Position numbers and translations under genes: made by a program. The notes beneath the pieces are model-generated. The model was not told where the DNA came from, ran no database searches, and saw nothing but the letters and a program-made list of their open reading frames with translations. This document shows positions 1 to 9,139 of a stretch of 64,000 bases of DNA, piece by piece. This DNA is from JAGDMJ01 sp963809695 (GTDB taxonomy: Bacteria; Bacteroidota; Ignavibacteria; UBA10030; UBA6906). The DNA is taken from positions 434,001-498,000 of the forward strand of contig CAWEKI010000006.1 of assembly GCA_963809695.1 (NCBI GenBank). The letters are read 5' to 3'. The stretch's first letter is position 1; the number at the start of each line of letters is the position of its first letter.

Positions 1-61
1 GTGTTGTCTGCAGGAGGACAAACAGGACGGAGAGAAGGATATAACCGGCGGATTGCCGCAT
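1..61 (-). CDS. mreD: MreD N-terminus (partial, runs off the window)
   Basis: Only the first 20 codons are inside the window. The ATG is at 61-59 and the peptide starts MRQSAGYILLSVLFVLLQTT, a short basic start followed by a hydrophobic membrane segment, as expected for the integral membrane protein MreD of the rod-shape elongation complex. It begins 2 bases after the mreC stop codon (66-64), so it is translationally linked to mreC. Identity rests mainly on position (mreB-mreC-mreD order is very conserved) and on the hydrophobic start, since too little sequence is present to see MreD motifs. Confidence 0.7.
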   Translation of the reverse strand, partial: MRQSAGYILLSVLFVLLQTT

Positions 62-63
62 AA

Positions 64-894
64 TCACTGGGGCAGATGCTGTTCGAGTGCCACGCGGCTG
101 GAGTCCGCCACATGGGTAACAACAAACACTTCTTCAAGCCGGGTGAAATCGACGCCCGGAGTGACGTCCACGCTTTTGAAAAGCATACCGGGATTCTCGT
201 GCGTGGAGCTGACAATACCGATGACAATGCCGGGAGGAAAAATGCTGCTGTAGTCGGAGGTGATGACCTGGTCTCCCGGCTTCACATCCATGGTCTTCAC
301 CACGTTCTGCATGGAGAGCGTCGGGCCGCCGTCCCAGCGGATGATGCCATCGACGCGGCTGCGCTGTACTTTGGCGCTCACCCGGAGCTCCCTGTTCAGA
401 AGGATCTGCCCGATGGAATATGCGCTGCTCGTAGCAACGATCTTGCCCACGAGGCCGCTCTCGGAAACGATAGGCATGTTGAGCTTGACACTGTCACTTT
501 CCCCCACATCGAGGGTGATCGTGTTGCGCAGCAGCTGCAGGTTCTTTCCCACCACGTTCGCGCTCACGTACGAATGCTCGCCCCGCTCCTTCAATGCAAG
601 GAGCTGGCGCAGCCGGATGTTTTCCAGCCGTCCTTCCCGCAGACGGCTCACCTCGTCGGCCAGCGTCAGGTTGAGCTCCCGCAGGACCTTGTTTTCCCGG
701 CGCAGGTCAAAGTAGTTCGGGATGAAGCTCAGCGCATCCTGCAGGGCGCCGACGGACGCCACGGCGACCGACCGGATAGCACGTATCTGCTGGTTCTCGT
801 TGAACGCCAGGAGTGCGATAGAAATAATGAGGAACAACCCGAGCAGGAGATACTCTCTGAAGAGTAGAACGAATTCGAAGAGTCGTTTATACAT
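64..894 (-). CDS. mreC: Rod shape-determining protein MreC
   Basis: A 276-residue protein with one N-terminal membrane segment (about residues 12-31), a charged heptad-like coiled-coil stretch (about 65-100) and a beta-rich periplasmic domain, the standard MreC architecture and length. MreC dimers sit on the periplasmic side and link cytoplasmic MreB filaments to the cell-wall elongation machinery. The C-terminal domain contains the family-like segments NVVGKN, GLVGKIV and PPGIVIGIV. It follows mreB after 74 bases and is followed by mreD after 2 bases, so the three probably form one operon transcribed leftward from upstream of mreB. Confidence 0.93.
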   Translation of the reverse strand: MYKRLFEFVLLFREYLLLGLFLIISIALLAFNENQQIRAIRSVAVASVGALQDALSFIPNYFDLRRENKVLRELNLTLADEVSRLREGRLENIRLRQLLALKERGEHSYVSANVVGKNLQLLRNTITLDVGESDSVKLNMPIVSESGLVGKIVATSSAYSIGQILLNRELRVSAKVQRSRVDGIIRWDGGPTLSMQNVVKTMDVKPGDQVITSDYSSIFPPGIVIGIVSSTHENPGMLFKSVDVTPGVDFTRLEEVFVVTHVADSSRVALEQHLPQ

Positions 895-968
895 GGTTCA
901 TGCCGTTTCAACGTAATCGATTTATCCCACAAGAGCTGAAGGCAGCAGGGGGATGAATCGACGTGTCA

Positions 969-1994
969 CTAGTAGCGTCTGCTCTTCAGGAGAACCTTGG
1001 AATAGCGGCCGAGATTTTCGAGGATCTTGCCGGTGCCCCGTACGACGGCGGTAAGCGGATCTTCCGAGACATGCACAGGCAGGTTCGACTCAAGGCGCAG
1101 GCGCTCGTCGAGCCCCTTCAACAGCGCGCCTCCGCCGCTGAGCATGATCCCGCGGTCCAGAATGTCGGCCGAGAGCTCCGGCGGAGTGCGCTCCAGCGTG
1201 AGTTTGACGGCTTCGACAATCTGGGAGACCGCCTCGCTCAACGAGTCCCGGATCTCCACCGAACTGGCCTCTGTGGTTTTCGGGATGCCGTTGACAAGGT
1301 CGCGTCCCTTGACGCGGATGGTGATCTCTTCCTTCAGCGGCATGGCGGAGCCGACCTCGCACTTGATGGCTTCGGCCGTCCGCTCGCCGATCAGGATATT
1401 ATGATTCTTCTTGAAGTACTGCACGATCGAGTTGTTCATCTCGTCGCCGGCGATGCGAATGGATTCTTCGTTGACGATGCCGGAGAGGGCGATGACGGCG
1501 ATCTCGGTGGTGCCGCCGCCGATATCCACGATCATGTTGCCGACCGGGGCCTCCACGTCCAAACCCACCCCGATGGCAGCGGCCATGGGCTCGGCGATCA
1601 GGTGCACTTCCTTGGCGCCTGCATGCTCGGCCGAGTCCCGCACGGCCCGCTTTTCGACCTCCGTCACCCCGCTCGGAACGCAAATGACAATGCGGCGGCT
1701 GGGCATCCAGTTGGCGTGAATCTTCTTGATGAACTCCCGGAGCATCCCTTCCGCGATCTCGAAATCGGCGATGACGCCGTCCTTCATTGGCCGGATCGTA
1801 CGGATGTCCCGGTGCGTCCTGCCCAGCATCTCCTGGGCTTCCTTGCCGATGGCGACGATCTTCTTGGTGTTGCGGTCGAAGGCAACGATGGACGGCTCAT
1901 TCAGCACAATACCTTTCCCCTTCATGTAGATCAGGGTGTTCGCGGTGCCGAGGTCGATTGCGAGGTCTGCGGAAAAGAGTGAGAATAGGCCCAT
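969..1994 (-). CDS. mreB: Cell shape-determining actin homologue MreB
   Basis: A 341-residue actin-fold ATPase that polymerises under the inner membrane and directs lateral wall synthesis. The phosphate-1 motif DLGTANTLIY is at residues 15-24, the phosphate-2 motif DIGGGTTEIAV lies near 160, and the adenosine motif LSGGGALLKGL is near 287. Length and N-terminus (MGLFSLFSADLAIDLG) match the family. First gene of the mreBCD group. No clear Shine-Dalgarno sequence precedes the ATG; the 99-base gap to purH carries an A/T-rich leader and a possible promoter at 2053-2082. Confidence 0.97.
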   Translation of the reverse strand: MGLFSLFSADLAIDLGTANTLIYMKGKGIVLNEPSIVAFDRNTKKIVAIGKEAQEMLGRTHRDIRTIRPMKDGVIADFEIAEGMLREFIKKIHANWMPSRRIVICVPSGVTEVEKRAVRDSAEHAGAKEVHLIAEPMAAAIGVGLDVEAPVGNMIVDIGGGTTEIAVIALSGIVNEESIRIAGDEMNNSIVQYFKKNHNILIGERTAEAIKCEVGSAMPLKEEITIRVKGRDLVNGIPKTTEASSVEIRDSLSEAVSQIVEAVKLTLERTPPELSADILDRGIMLSGGGALLKGLDERLRLESNLPVHVSEDPLTAVVRGTGKILENLGRYSKVLLKSRRY

Positions 1995-2052
1995 TGGAAT
2001 AAGAGAAATATTAATTAGCCAATTTGTGAAGGCATAATGTTGGCGCGCTCTG

Positions 2053-2082
2053 CAAAATTAGAAGTTCTGAAAAATTCAATTG
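2053..2082 (-). promoter_or_regulatory. Possible mreBCD promoter (Bacteroidota-type -7 box)
   Basis: On the minus strand, TAATTTTG (2060-2053) fits the Bacteroidetes -7 consensus TAnnTTTG, and an ATTG element lies 16-17 bases upstream (2079-2082), somewhat closer than the usual -33 TTTG spacing. It lies about 60 bases upstream of the mreB ATG in the only non-coding gap available. Inference from consensus only. Confidence 0.3.
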
Positions 2083-2093
2083 TCTAGCGCACA

Positions 2094-3635
2094 CTAGTGT
2101 CTGAAGTGCCGCGTTCCGGTGCATACCATGGTAATCCCCTGTGCGTCTGCGGCGGCGATCACTTCGGCATCGCGGACCGACCCGCCCGGCTGAATCACGG
2201 CGGTGGAGCCTGCATTGACGGCAGCCAGCATCCCGTCCGGGAAAGGGAAGAACGCATCGGACGCTGCCGCAGACCCTGCGAGATCCAGGCCGGCTTCCTG
2301 CGCCTTCATGGCCGCGATCCGGGATGAATCCACACGCGACATTTGCCCCGCCCCGATGCCGAGCGTTCTGTCTCCCCGGGCATAGACGATGGCATTCGAT
2401 TTCACATGCTTGGCGACGCGCCATGCAAAACGCATTGCCGCGATTTCTTCCTGCGTGGGGGCACGCCTGGTCACCACGTTGAACTCCTCCTGATCCTGCC
2501 TTCGCGTGTCGCCCTCCTGCACCAGCAGGCCTCCCGGGACCGCCCGCATTTGCAGGCCCGCCTGCTGTTGGAAGCGGGGGTTCAGGCGCATCAGGCGCCG
2601 GTCCTTCTTCTTCCGGAGAAACTCGAGCACGGCTTCCGGATACTCCGGCGCGATAATGACCTCCGTGAATACTTCGTTGATGCACTGCGCGGCTTCCATG
2701 TCCAGCGGCCTGTTCACTGCTACAATCCCGCCGAACGACGATGTCTTGTCGGTGGCAAATGCCTTGGCGTACGCTTCGGCCAGGCTGCTTCCCGACGCGA
2801 CCCCGCACGGGTTCGTATGCTTGATGATGGCAACGGTCGGCTCCTCGAACTCAGTGATGAGCAGCGCGGCCGCGCTGATGTCCAGAATATTGTTGTACGA
2901 GAGCTCCTTGCCGTGCAGCTTCTCGAACGACTCCCCGAACGTTCCATACAGCGCGGCCCGCTGATGAGGGTTTTCGCCGTAGCGGAGGTCCATCTCTTTC
3001 TTCATCACCAGGTGAAGCAGGGGAGGAAACGCCGCTTCCGGGCCGCCGGCCTTCTCGAGATAACCGGCAATGGCGGCATCGTACGAGGATGTGTGGCGGA
3101 AGACCTCGCGCGCGAGCGCGAAGCAGGTCGCTTCCGACAGGGAGCCACCCGACTTCCGCATCTCGTTGATAATTTCGGTGTAATGGTCCGGGTTGACGAT
3201 CACCGCGCGGTGGCGATAGTTCTTCGCCGCCGCGCGCAGCATCGTCGGTCCGCCGATGTCGATCTGCTCAACGGCCTCGATGAGCCGAACCCCCGGGCGC
3301 GCAATGGTCTGCTCGAACGGATACAGGTTCACCACCACCATCTGGATCGGCTCGATGCCATGCTCACGGAGCTGCGCCGCGTGCTGCTCGTTGTCGTCCA
3401 GGGCGAGGAGCCCGCCATGGATCTTCGGATGGAGCGTCTTCACCCGGCCGTCAAGGATTTCGGGGAAACCGGTGATATCCGATACGGTGCGCGCCTCGAT
3501 GCCATGGTCGCGTAATGCCGCATGCGTGCCGCCGGTGGAGATGATCTCGACATTCATGGCCCGCAGGGCCGCGGCGAACTCGAACAACCCACGCTTGTCA
3601 GATACGCTGATCAGAGCTCGATGAATAGGGGGCAA
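2094..3635 (-). CDS. purH: Bifunctional AICAR formyltransferase / IMP cyclohydrolase
   Basis: A 513-residue enzyme for the last two steps of de novo IMP synthesis. The N-terminal cyclohydrolase domain shows ALISVSDKRGL and TGGTHAALRDHGI; the C-terminal AICAR transformylase shows the catalytic Lys-His pair in AIIKHTNPCGVASG (about residues 266-280) and ends with SVRDAEVIAAADAQGI and MVCTGTRHFRH, as in PurH. The family N-terminus aligns only if translation starts at the TTG at 3635; a GGAG sequence sits 6 bases upstream, supporting this non-ATG start. It lies 66 bases downstream of purN on the same strand, so the two consecutive folate-dependent purine steps are co-located. Confidence 0.96.
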   Translation of the reverse strand: MPPIHRALISVSDKRGLFEFAAALRAMNVEIISTGGTHAALRDHGIEARTVSDITGFPEILDGRVKTLHPKIHGGLLALDDNEQHAAQLREHGIEPIQMVVVNLYPFEQTIARPGVRLIEAVEQIDIGGPTMLRAAAKNYRHRAVIVNPDHYTEIINEMRKSGGSLSEATCFALAREVFRHTSSYDAAIAGYLEKAGGPEAAFPPLLHLVMKKEMDLRYGENPHQRAALYGTFGESFEKLHGKELSYNNILDISAAALLITEFEEPTVAIIKHTNPCGVASGSSLAEAYAKAFATDKTSSFGGIVAVNRPLDMEAAQCINEVFTEVIIAPEYPEAVLEFLRKKKDRRLMRLNPRFQQQAGLQMRAVPGGLLVQEGDTRRQDQEEFNVVTRRAPTQEEIAAMRFAWRVAKHVKSNAIVYARGDRTLGIGAGQMSRVDSSRIAAMKAQEAGLDLAGSAAASDAFFPFPDGMLAAVNAGSTAVIQPGGSVRDAEVIAAADAQGITMVCTGTRHFRH

Positions 3636-3651
3636 TGCGTCTCCGGGAATA

Positions 3652-3665
3652 TTGACTTTCGCAAA
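3652..3665 (-). promoter_or_regulatory. Conserved 14-bp motif upstream of purH
   Basis: TTTGCGAAAGTCAA on the minus strand, ending 16 bases before the purH TTG start. The identical 14-mer, in the same orientation relative to the downstream gene, occurs at 9092-9105 (before the SPFH gene) and 44383-44396 (before the Nif3-like gene). Function unknown; operator, promoter element or leader motif are all possible. Confidence 0.4.
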
Positions 3666-3701
3666 CGGTGATGGAACGACGGCCTGAGCGCAATCGTGGA
3701 A

Positions 3702-4340
3702 TCAGGATTCAATTCTGCCATGAAGCAACATTGACGTTTCATTACTGTTACCAACGTCAATGGATGCCAGGCGGCGGATAGCCTCGGGGTAAATTTCATG
3801 CTCGATGTCAAGAACCTTCGCAGCAAGCGTCTCGGGCGTTTCATTGGCCGCGACCGATACGGTCTTCTGCAGTACGATCGATCCATGGTCGTACTCTTCG
3901 TCCACGAAGTGTACCGTGGCTCCGGAAAGCCGCTCGCCGGCGGCAATGACCGCCTCATGAACGTGCATCCCGTACATTCCGGGTCCCCCGTATCGGGGAA
4001 GAAGAGCCGGGTGAATATTAATGATGCGGCGGCGATATGCCTCCACCACGCGGGGGTGAATGCGCTTCATGTAACCTGCAAGAACAATAAAATTCACCCC
4101 GTGTACGCTCAACAGAGAAAGAAGTGCGTCCACGAATTCATCTTCCGTGGGAAACTGCTTCTGACTCAGATGAACCGCTGGGAGGGAATTGTTGCGCGCT
4201 ATCTCCAGAATTCCGGCACCCGAATTGTTGCTGATGACCAGACAGATCCTGGCGCCCGGAATTCGACCCTGTTGAAATGCCGTGAGGATTGCCTGAAAAT
4301 TCGAACCCCGGCCGGACCCTAAGACGGCAATGTTCAACAT
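3702..4340 (-). CDS. purN: Phosphoribosylglycinamide formyltransferase (GART)
   Basis: Transfers a formyl group from 10-formyl-THF to GAR, the third step of purine synthesis. The N-terminal loop VLGSGRGSNFQAIL binds substrate, and catalytic Asn and His are in INIHPALLP, with the catalytic Asp in VHFVDEEYDHG. About 212 residues, the usual size. I start at 4340 (MLNIAVLGSGRG) because it matches the family N-terminus and a GGGTGAT stretch precedes it; an in-frame ATG at 4352 would add four residues. Upstream is a 188-base gap containing the palindrome CGAATATTCG near 4411; downstream lies purH. Confidence 0.94.
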   Translation of the reverse strand: MLNIAVLGSGRGSNFQAILTAFQQGRIPGARICLVISNNSGAGILEIARNNSLPAVHLSQKQFPTEDEFVDALLSLLSVHGVNFIVLAGYMKRIHPRVVEAYRRRIINIHPALLPRYGGPGMYGMHVHEAVIAAGERLSGATVHFVDEEYDHGSIVLQKTVSVAANETPETLAAKVLDIEHEIYPEAIRRLASIDVGNSNETSMLLHGRIES

Positions 4341-4528
4341 ATCACCCGACATCGTAGTAAGACCGCAGAACGCATAAAGATAAGAGTTCTCTGGCTAATA
4401 TTCAACAGGCGAATATTCGAGTTTTTCACGAGTTTTCATCCGCGAGGATTCGAGGATATGTAAATAACCACGGGTTTTCTCTCTCCCGGAGGTCGAACCT
4501 GAATCCGGCTGACGAATTGATTCTGCTT

Positions 4529-5470
4529 CTATACCACCGCCGCCTCCAGGAGCTCGATCGACCTCCTCTGCGTATCTATTCTTGCCCGAATTCCCACAGG
4601 GATCGTTATCTTCTGCTTCACATGCCCGAAAGGAACATTGGAGATGACCGGCTTTTTGAATGCGAGCGTGAACTCCTTCAAAACCTCATCAAGCGAAAGA
4701 GACGGGCGGGAGGAATCTCTCGGGACACAGTCCGTGCATTGACCGATCATGATTCCCCGGCATCGGGCAAGCAGTGCAGCGTTCTGCAGCTGCGTAAGCA
4801 TCCGGTCAATGCGGTACGGCTCTTCCCCTACTTCCTCGAGAAAGAGGATAGAACCGCCAAGGGCAGGTTGATAGGGAGTGCCGAGGAGAGAAACAAGGAT
4901 TGAAAGATTCCCGCCGAGAAGATGCCCGGTGAACGTTCCCGGCCGCAGAATCTTTGCTTCCATCGGTTCGGGAAGCGTGAGTGACCCAACCTTTAGGTTC
5001 GACGTCACCAGCAGCCAGAACATTTCTTCGGTGAAGGGGTCCATCGGTTCGGCCATGTCGGTGGCGAGCATCGGCGCGTGGAAGCTCACCAGCCCGCACG
5101 TCGTCCACAACGTCAGTTGAAGTGCCGTGATATCGCTGAACCCGACGAGGATCTTGGGGTTCCGTCTGATCATGCGGTAATCGAGCATCCGCAGGAGCCG
5201 CGGCGTCCCGTATCCGCCGCGCGCGCAAATGATTGCCTTCACCCTGCGATCGCGGAACATCGCATGGAGATCGGCCGCGCGCTCATCGTCCGTTCCGGCG
5301 AGATAGCCGTGACGCTTCAGCACATTCGCGCCGACGATTACCTCATATCCCAGGCGCTCGAGATAGGAGACGCCCCGGTCGATCCGCGATGGATCGAGCA
5401 CCGGGCTTGCCGGGGCCACAATGCCGATGAGATCGCGCTTTTTAAGCTTTGGAGGTTTGAGGGGGTCCAT
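4529..5470 (-). CDS. ldcA: LD-carboxypeptidase (peptidase S66, LdcA-like)
   Basis: A 313-residue cytoplasmic serine peptidase of family S66, which removes the terminal D-alanine from muropeptides during cell-wall recycling. Start KKRDLIGIVAPASPVLD, the ARGGYGTPRLL segment, the nucleophile elbow GFSDIT (catalytic Ser), a Glu in ILFLEEVGEEPYR and a His in VPFGHVKQ form the Ser-Glu-His triad pattern of the family. Length is typical. It stands alone on the minus strand, 101 bases from the beta-propeller lipoprotein gene and about 190 from purN. Confidence 0.92.
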   Translation of the reverse strand: MDPLKPPKLKKRDLIGIVAPASPVLDPSRIDRGVSYLERLGYEVIVGANVLKRHGYLAGTDDERAADLHAMFRDRRVKAIICARGGYGTPRLLRMLDYRMIRRNPKILVGFSDITALQLTLWTTCGLVSFHAPMLATDMAEPMDPFTEEMFWLLVTSNLKVGSLTLPEPMEAKILRPGTFTGHLLGGNLSILVSLLGTPYQPALGGSILFLEEVGEEPYRIDRMLTQLQNAALLARCRGIMIGQCTDCVPRDSSRPSLSLDEVLKEFTLAFKKPVISNVPFGHVKQKITIPVGIRARIDTQRRSIELLEAAVV

Positions 5471-5571
5471 GGGGGAACATACGGGAAATTAAGCAAACGA
5501 ACAAGGCAAACTAGCCTTCGATCTAGACATCCAAAGCCGCCTCTATGCTCGTTACTGCACCTCCATTCCGG

Positions 5572-6798
5572 CTATTTTACCTCGAAGAACCATCGGCTCG
5601 ATGGTCGATCGGATCCCACATATATACTGCCCGTACCGCTGATGGCAGGATTTGAATCGATATCAGGCACTTTACCATCTGAGCCTCGGAGACATACCTG
5701 GAATTTGATCGTCCCGTTCGGGTTGACGGCCAGGAAATTCAAGCTGTCCGCGGTGGACCGTAGCGTGCAGCGTCCGACGTAAATTGTACCGTCTCTGTCA
5801 ATTGCCGGGACGGCCTGGGAGAACTCGGGCAACGGAACTTCCCATTTCACTGCCCCCTCTGCGCTGACGGCCCAGAGGGACCTCCCGGCTAAATAGATCG
5901 TTCCGTCCCAGCCAATTGCAGGGCCTGCCTGGTATTCACCGTTAGTAAGACCGCTTACCCTCCATCTCTCCTTTCCCTGTGGCGTAGCAGAGACCAGGTC
6001 GCTTGGCCCCTGGGTGAAGTAGAGGTTACCCGCATTATCCAGCGCAACTTCGCTTGTGCGAGGCGTGATCCTCCATTTAAGGGTTCCTGAAGTGTCCAAT
6101 GCGTACAGTGCTCCTTGGCCCTCTGCATAGAGAGTTGCTCCATCCGGCGACATACTGGGATATAGGCCCACTTGGTCAGTAGAATCCGGGACAAACTTCC
6201 ACCTCAGGGTGCCTGTCTTGCTGACAGCGTAGAGTATGCCGTGGGGCACGTAAATTGTTTCGCCATCCTTGGAGATGGTTGGAGTATAAGGAGCAAAGCC
6301 GCCTCGGTCGGCCACCGGAAGAGACCACTTCAAACTGCCTGAGGGATTATACGCAAACAAGCGAGCACCATCCGGACTCATGGCTGAGCAATAGATCGTG
6401 CCATCGTTCCCTACAATGAAAGAGCCATCACTGCCGCCGGGACTACTTTTCCAGAACTCAGATCCCGTTGGTGTCAAAGCGATGACATCCCCGCTGTTGA
6501 ACCCCCCAAAGTAAATTGTGCCATTAGAGCCAAGAACTGGAGAGGCATAGAGAGGGGACCCTGCATCATAGAGCCAGCCCATCCGTCCTGACTGCGGTCC
6601 CCGGTATTCGCTCCTTCCCGTGTGTTGAGGATCGTGGTTGCGAGCGGGCCACGGCGAGCTCGCCAATCCCGGCCAGGGGATGTTGACCTGGTTACCTGTG
6701 AGCGACGAGTCAGTAGGACCACCAGATTTTTCCTTGCAACTCGCGAGAAGGAATATAAGAAAGGCAAGGAGAAAGAAAAGTCTGTGTTGTGCAATCAT
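5572..6798 (-). CDS. Lipoprotein with PQQ-type beta-propeller repeats
   Basis: Starting at 6798 (MIAQHRLFFLLAFLIFLLASC) gives a lipoprotein signal with lipobox LASC, preceded by AGAGG at a good distance; the longer open frame to 6855 would bury the signal. The rest is made of repeated blades such as GTIYFGG, GTIYCSA, ETIYVPHG, GNLYFTQG and GTIYLAG, typical of PQQ/BamB-like eight-bladed propellers. Probably an exported, membrane-anchored binding or structural protein. It is not obviously BamB itself, since no assembly-gene context is present. Cargo or partner cannot be told from sequence. Confidence 0.8.
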   Translation of the reverse strand: MIAQHRLFFLLAFLIFLLASCKEKSGGPTDSSLTGNQVNIPWPGLASSPWPARNHDPQHTGRSEYRGPQSGRMGWLYDAGSPLYASPVLGSNGTIYFGGFNSGDVIALTPTGSEFWKSSPGGSDGSFIVGNDGTIYCSAMSPDGARLFAYNPSGSLKWSLPVADRGGFAPYTPTISKDGETIYVPHGILYAVSKTGTLRWKFVPDSTDQVGLYPSMSPDGATLYAEGQGALYALDTSGTLKWRITPRTSEVALDNAGNLYFTQGPSDLVSATPQGKERWRVSGLTNGEYQAGPAIGWDGTIYLAGRSLWAVSAEGAVKWEVPLPEFSQAVPAIDRDGTIYVGRCTLRSTADSLNFLAVNPNGTIKFQVCLRGSDGKVPDIDSNPAISGTGSIYVGSDRPSSRWFFEVK

Positions 6799-6875
6799 GT
6801 CGGGCCTCTTTGTCACTATAATAAGTGTTTGTGTTGCTCTTGGCATAAACTGCACTCACCACGGTCAGGGTTTCT

Positions 6876-7110
6876 TCACATGTCTGTGCGAGGCATTACC
6901 TTCTTTGCCTTTTTCAACGTGATCTTTTTTGCCAAGGTCGGGTGGAAGTGCATGGCGATGCGCGTGTATTCGAGCACCACTCGTTCGCCGATCCCGATCA
7001 AGTGCGCAATCTCCCTGCCGTTCAAGCCTCGTTCCAAGAGTTCTCTCACCCGATGGTAATGCCGGATGTAGTGCCCGACGCTCTTCAGATGGTGCTAGGT
7101 TTTCCGGGCA
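6876..7110 (-). pseudogene. Decayed C-terminus of a DUF1670-like helix-turn-helix protein
   Basis: The minus-strand frame ending in TGA at 6878-6876 reads SVGHYIRHYHRVRELLERG, then NGREIAHLIGIGERVVLEY, matching the C-terminal pattern I know from DUF1670 proteins found around mobile elements (two HTH-like segments). Immediately upstream the frame reads TIARKT, a TAG stop, then HHLKS, again family-like, so the gene is interrupted by a nonsense codon. Further upstream, up to about 7430, frames shift and no intact start is visible. Best read as a remnant; the family name is from memory of the motif and not from a search. Confidence 0.55.
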
Positions 7111-7433
7111 ATCGTTGCTTCATCTTCCCCCCGCTCATCGCTCCTGCGCCAGCATGCGATACGTCTCTTCCCCACACCAGGAGATGAGACGAACTGGTAC
7201 CCCCGCTGTCACTGGGCACCAGAGGTGAGCCTGTAAAGGTGTCTGGCCGCCACGCGGCAGATCGACGATATGTATAGTAGGCACGCAAGCCGAAGGTCTG
7301 GCCGTCGTCACAACGGTCGACCAGCCCGGACTCTTGTGCGCCGCCTCTGGAGCACCGTAGTTCGTCCAGAGCAACACAATTGTTTTGGGAGGGAGATCCC
7401 TTGCTCTTGACTCTATCCTTTTGAAAGGTGGCA

Positions 7434-8699
7434 CTATTTCAGGAATACCATTGTGCGCGTTATTGTATTGGACTCAGCTTGCAGACGGTAGAAGTAAACC
7501 CCCGATGCGAGCCGTATCCCGTCAAATTCCATCTGGTATTCACCTGCTTCTTGAATCCGATCTTCAAGCAAAGCCACCTCTTGTCCGAGCACATTATAGA
7601 CGGATAAACGTATGCTGCTTCGCACAGGCAATCCATAGCGGATGGTGGTCTTGGGATTGAACGGATTGGGATAGTTCTGTTCCAGGCGAAACGCTTGCAC
7701 CAGCGGTTGAGATGGGGCCACCTCGAGCGGTCCCTGGACATCGGCAAGGAATGCGATTGATCCGGCGGCGAGCTTTGCAAGTTGATGAAAGTAGCTGAGA
7801 TTGAAATATTCAAGGAGATCGTCTGAGTGGTGAGCGTGTGGATTGAAGTCGCCTCCCCAGAAGGCTTCGATGAGCAGAACAGCACTGTAACCTCTTCTCC
7901 AAAAGGCGGCGTGATCGCTCTGACTGGTTCCCGGGTTGTACACAGTCGGCTTGAGGCGAAAACTATAAAGTCGCGAGACGAAGGCCACGGTGTCCGCTAA
8001 CTCCACCGACTGCGCTTTTTCACTTGCATGAATATTCATGAGGCTGTCGCCGTTACTGTCCCAGCCGAGCATATCCAGATTGAGCACGCCCATGATCGTG
8101 TCTCCTCGAGCGGCAGCGGAGTCAGCGTAGATCCTGCTGCCGAATCCCCCGAATTCTTCGAGGTCCCAGAGGGCATAGACCACCGTATAGCTTGTTTTAT
8201 AGCGTGAGAGCAGCCGTGCCGCCTCTAGGACTGCGGCACAGCCACTTGCATTGTCATCAGCACCAGGAGCAAGCACGGTTGAGTCGTCAGAGGCCGAATC
8301 ATAATGGGCGCAAAGAATGTACTTTCTGCCCGGCATGCTTGTTCCCTTCTGTTCGACCAGGAGGTTTGTCCCCGACACTCCCAAAATTGTGGTAAACGGC
8401 TGGAGCTGAACAGGGAGGCCAGAGCTCTCCAATTTGCCCTTCAGGTAATCAACAGCAAAGCCGTGGCCATTCTGGCTGTAGTCCCGAGACCGGATCGTGT
8501 CGCTCGTGCCCCGGTTTTTCGATCCCACCTCGCCAGAGAGCACCTTGACCGTGTTCGTCAAGGAATCGAGGTTGACTGCGTTGATGATCTCTTGAATGGA
8601 GGGAGATTGAGCCTGGGCATAAGCGCTGCTCCAGAGCCATAGCATCGCAATACCCAGTTGCCACAATTTCGGATTCTTGGGCTTCAAGTCTCCCTCCAT
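7434..8699 (-). CDS. Secreted M28 zinc peptidase with type IX sorting domain
   Basis: An exported metallopeptidase of family M28 (aminopeptidase-like). Zinc ligands and catalytic acid appear in order: CAHYDSASDD, GADDNASGCA, WDLEEFGGFGS, LNLDMLGWDS and TSQSDHAAF. A signal peptide (about AMLWLWSSAYAQAQS) precedes it, and the last 85 residues form a por/T9SS type A sorting domain (QNYPNPFNPKTTIRYG, GVYFYRL, ending MVFLK). The protein is therefore probably secreted by the type IX system and surface-attached or released. I use the ATG at 8699; a GTG start at 8750 is possible, and neither has a strong ribosome binding site. Confidence 0.9.
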   Translation of the reverse strand: MEGDLKPKNPKLWQLGIAMLWLWSSAYAQAQSPSIQEIINAVNLDSLTNTVKVLSGEVGSKNRGTSDTIRSRDYSQNGHGFAVDYLKGKLESSGLPVQLQPFTTILGVSGTNLLVEQKGTSMPGRKYILCAHYDSASDDSTVLAPGADDNASGCAAVLEAARLLSRYKTSYTVVYALWDLEEFGGFGSRIYADSAAARGDTIMGVLNLDMLGWDSNGDSLMNIHASEKAQSVELADTVAFVSRLYSFRLKPTVYNPGTSQSDHAAFWRRGYSAVLLIEAFWGGDFNPHAHHSDDLLEYFNLSYFHQLAKLAAGSIAFLADVQGPLEVAPSQPLVQAFRLEQNYPNPFNPKTTIRYGLPVRSSIRLSVYNVLGQEVALLEDRIQEAGEYQMEFDGIRLASGVYFYRLQAESNTITRTMVFLK

Positions 8700-8750
8700 C
8701 GGTCTTGGAATGCGGGACTGTTTTATCAGGATGAGCTTTTTGGTCTGCAC

Positions 8751-9085
8751 GTCGCCCGAAGCACAAACAGGAGACTCCGCAAAAATCGCCCTAGCAAGTT
8801 AGGGAGCGGGAGACTTCCAGTCAAGCGAAATTACCTGGGGGGAAAAAGCCTGCATGTTTGCACATACACCCGCGATGTCTGCTCGTCACATATGAGATCC
8901 TTTCGAATCAGGATGGGATAGGGATACAAAGGAAGCCGCACGCCAATGATGATTCAAAATTTGTGCCACTCACATGCTTGGAGGCCTCGGCCCCTTAAGG
9001 GCTCGCAATGAGGGGGTGCATGCGCACTTCAGCCTTTTAGGACACACCGTCATTTCCGCAATTCCCACAATATTCGTACATTGTA
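8751..9085. other. Intergenic stretch without a recognisable gene
   Basis: About 335 bases between the divergent M28 peptidase and SPFH genes. No open frame has homologous-looking content. It holds two short hairpins (CCCTA/TAGGG near 8800, and a GC-rich near-palindrome around CCCCTTAAGGG near 8990) and must contain both divergent promoters. Confidence 0.5.
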
Positions 9086-9087
9086 AT

Positions 9088-9105
9088 GACTTTTGCGAAA
9101 GTCAA
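9088..9105 (+). promoter_or_regulatory. Inverted repeat and shared 14-bp motif upstream of the SPFH gene
   Basis: GACTTTTGCGAAAGTC (9088-9103) is an inverted repeat (GACTTT/AAAGTC around TGCG) containing the 14-mer TTTGCGAAAGTCAA also present before purH and the Nif3-like gene. It lies about 35 bases upstream of the ATG at 9140, where an operator or promoter element would be expected. Confidence 0.4.
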
Positions 9106-9139
9106 TGATCCCCTATTCTTCCACACAAGGAGCCTCGAC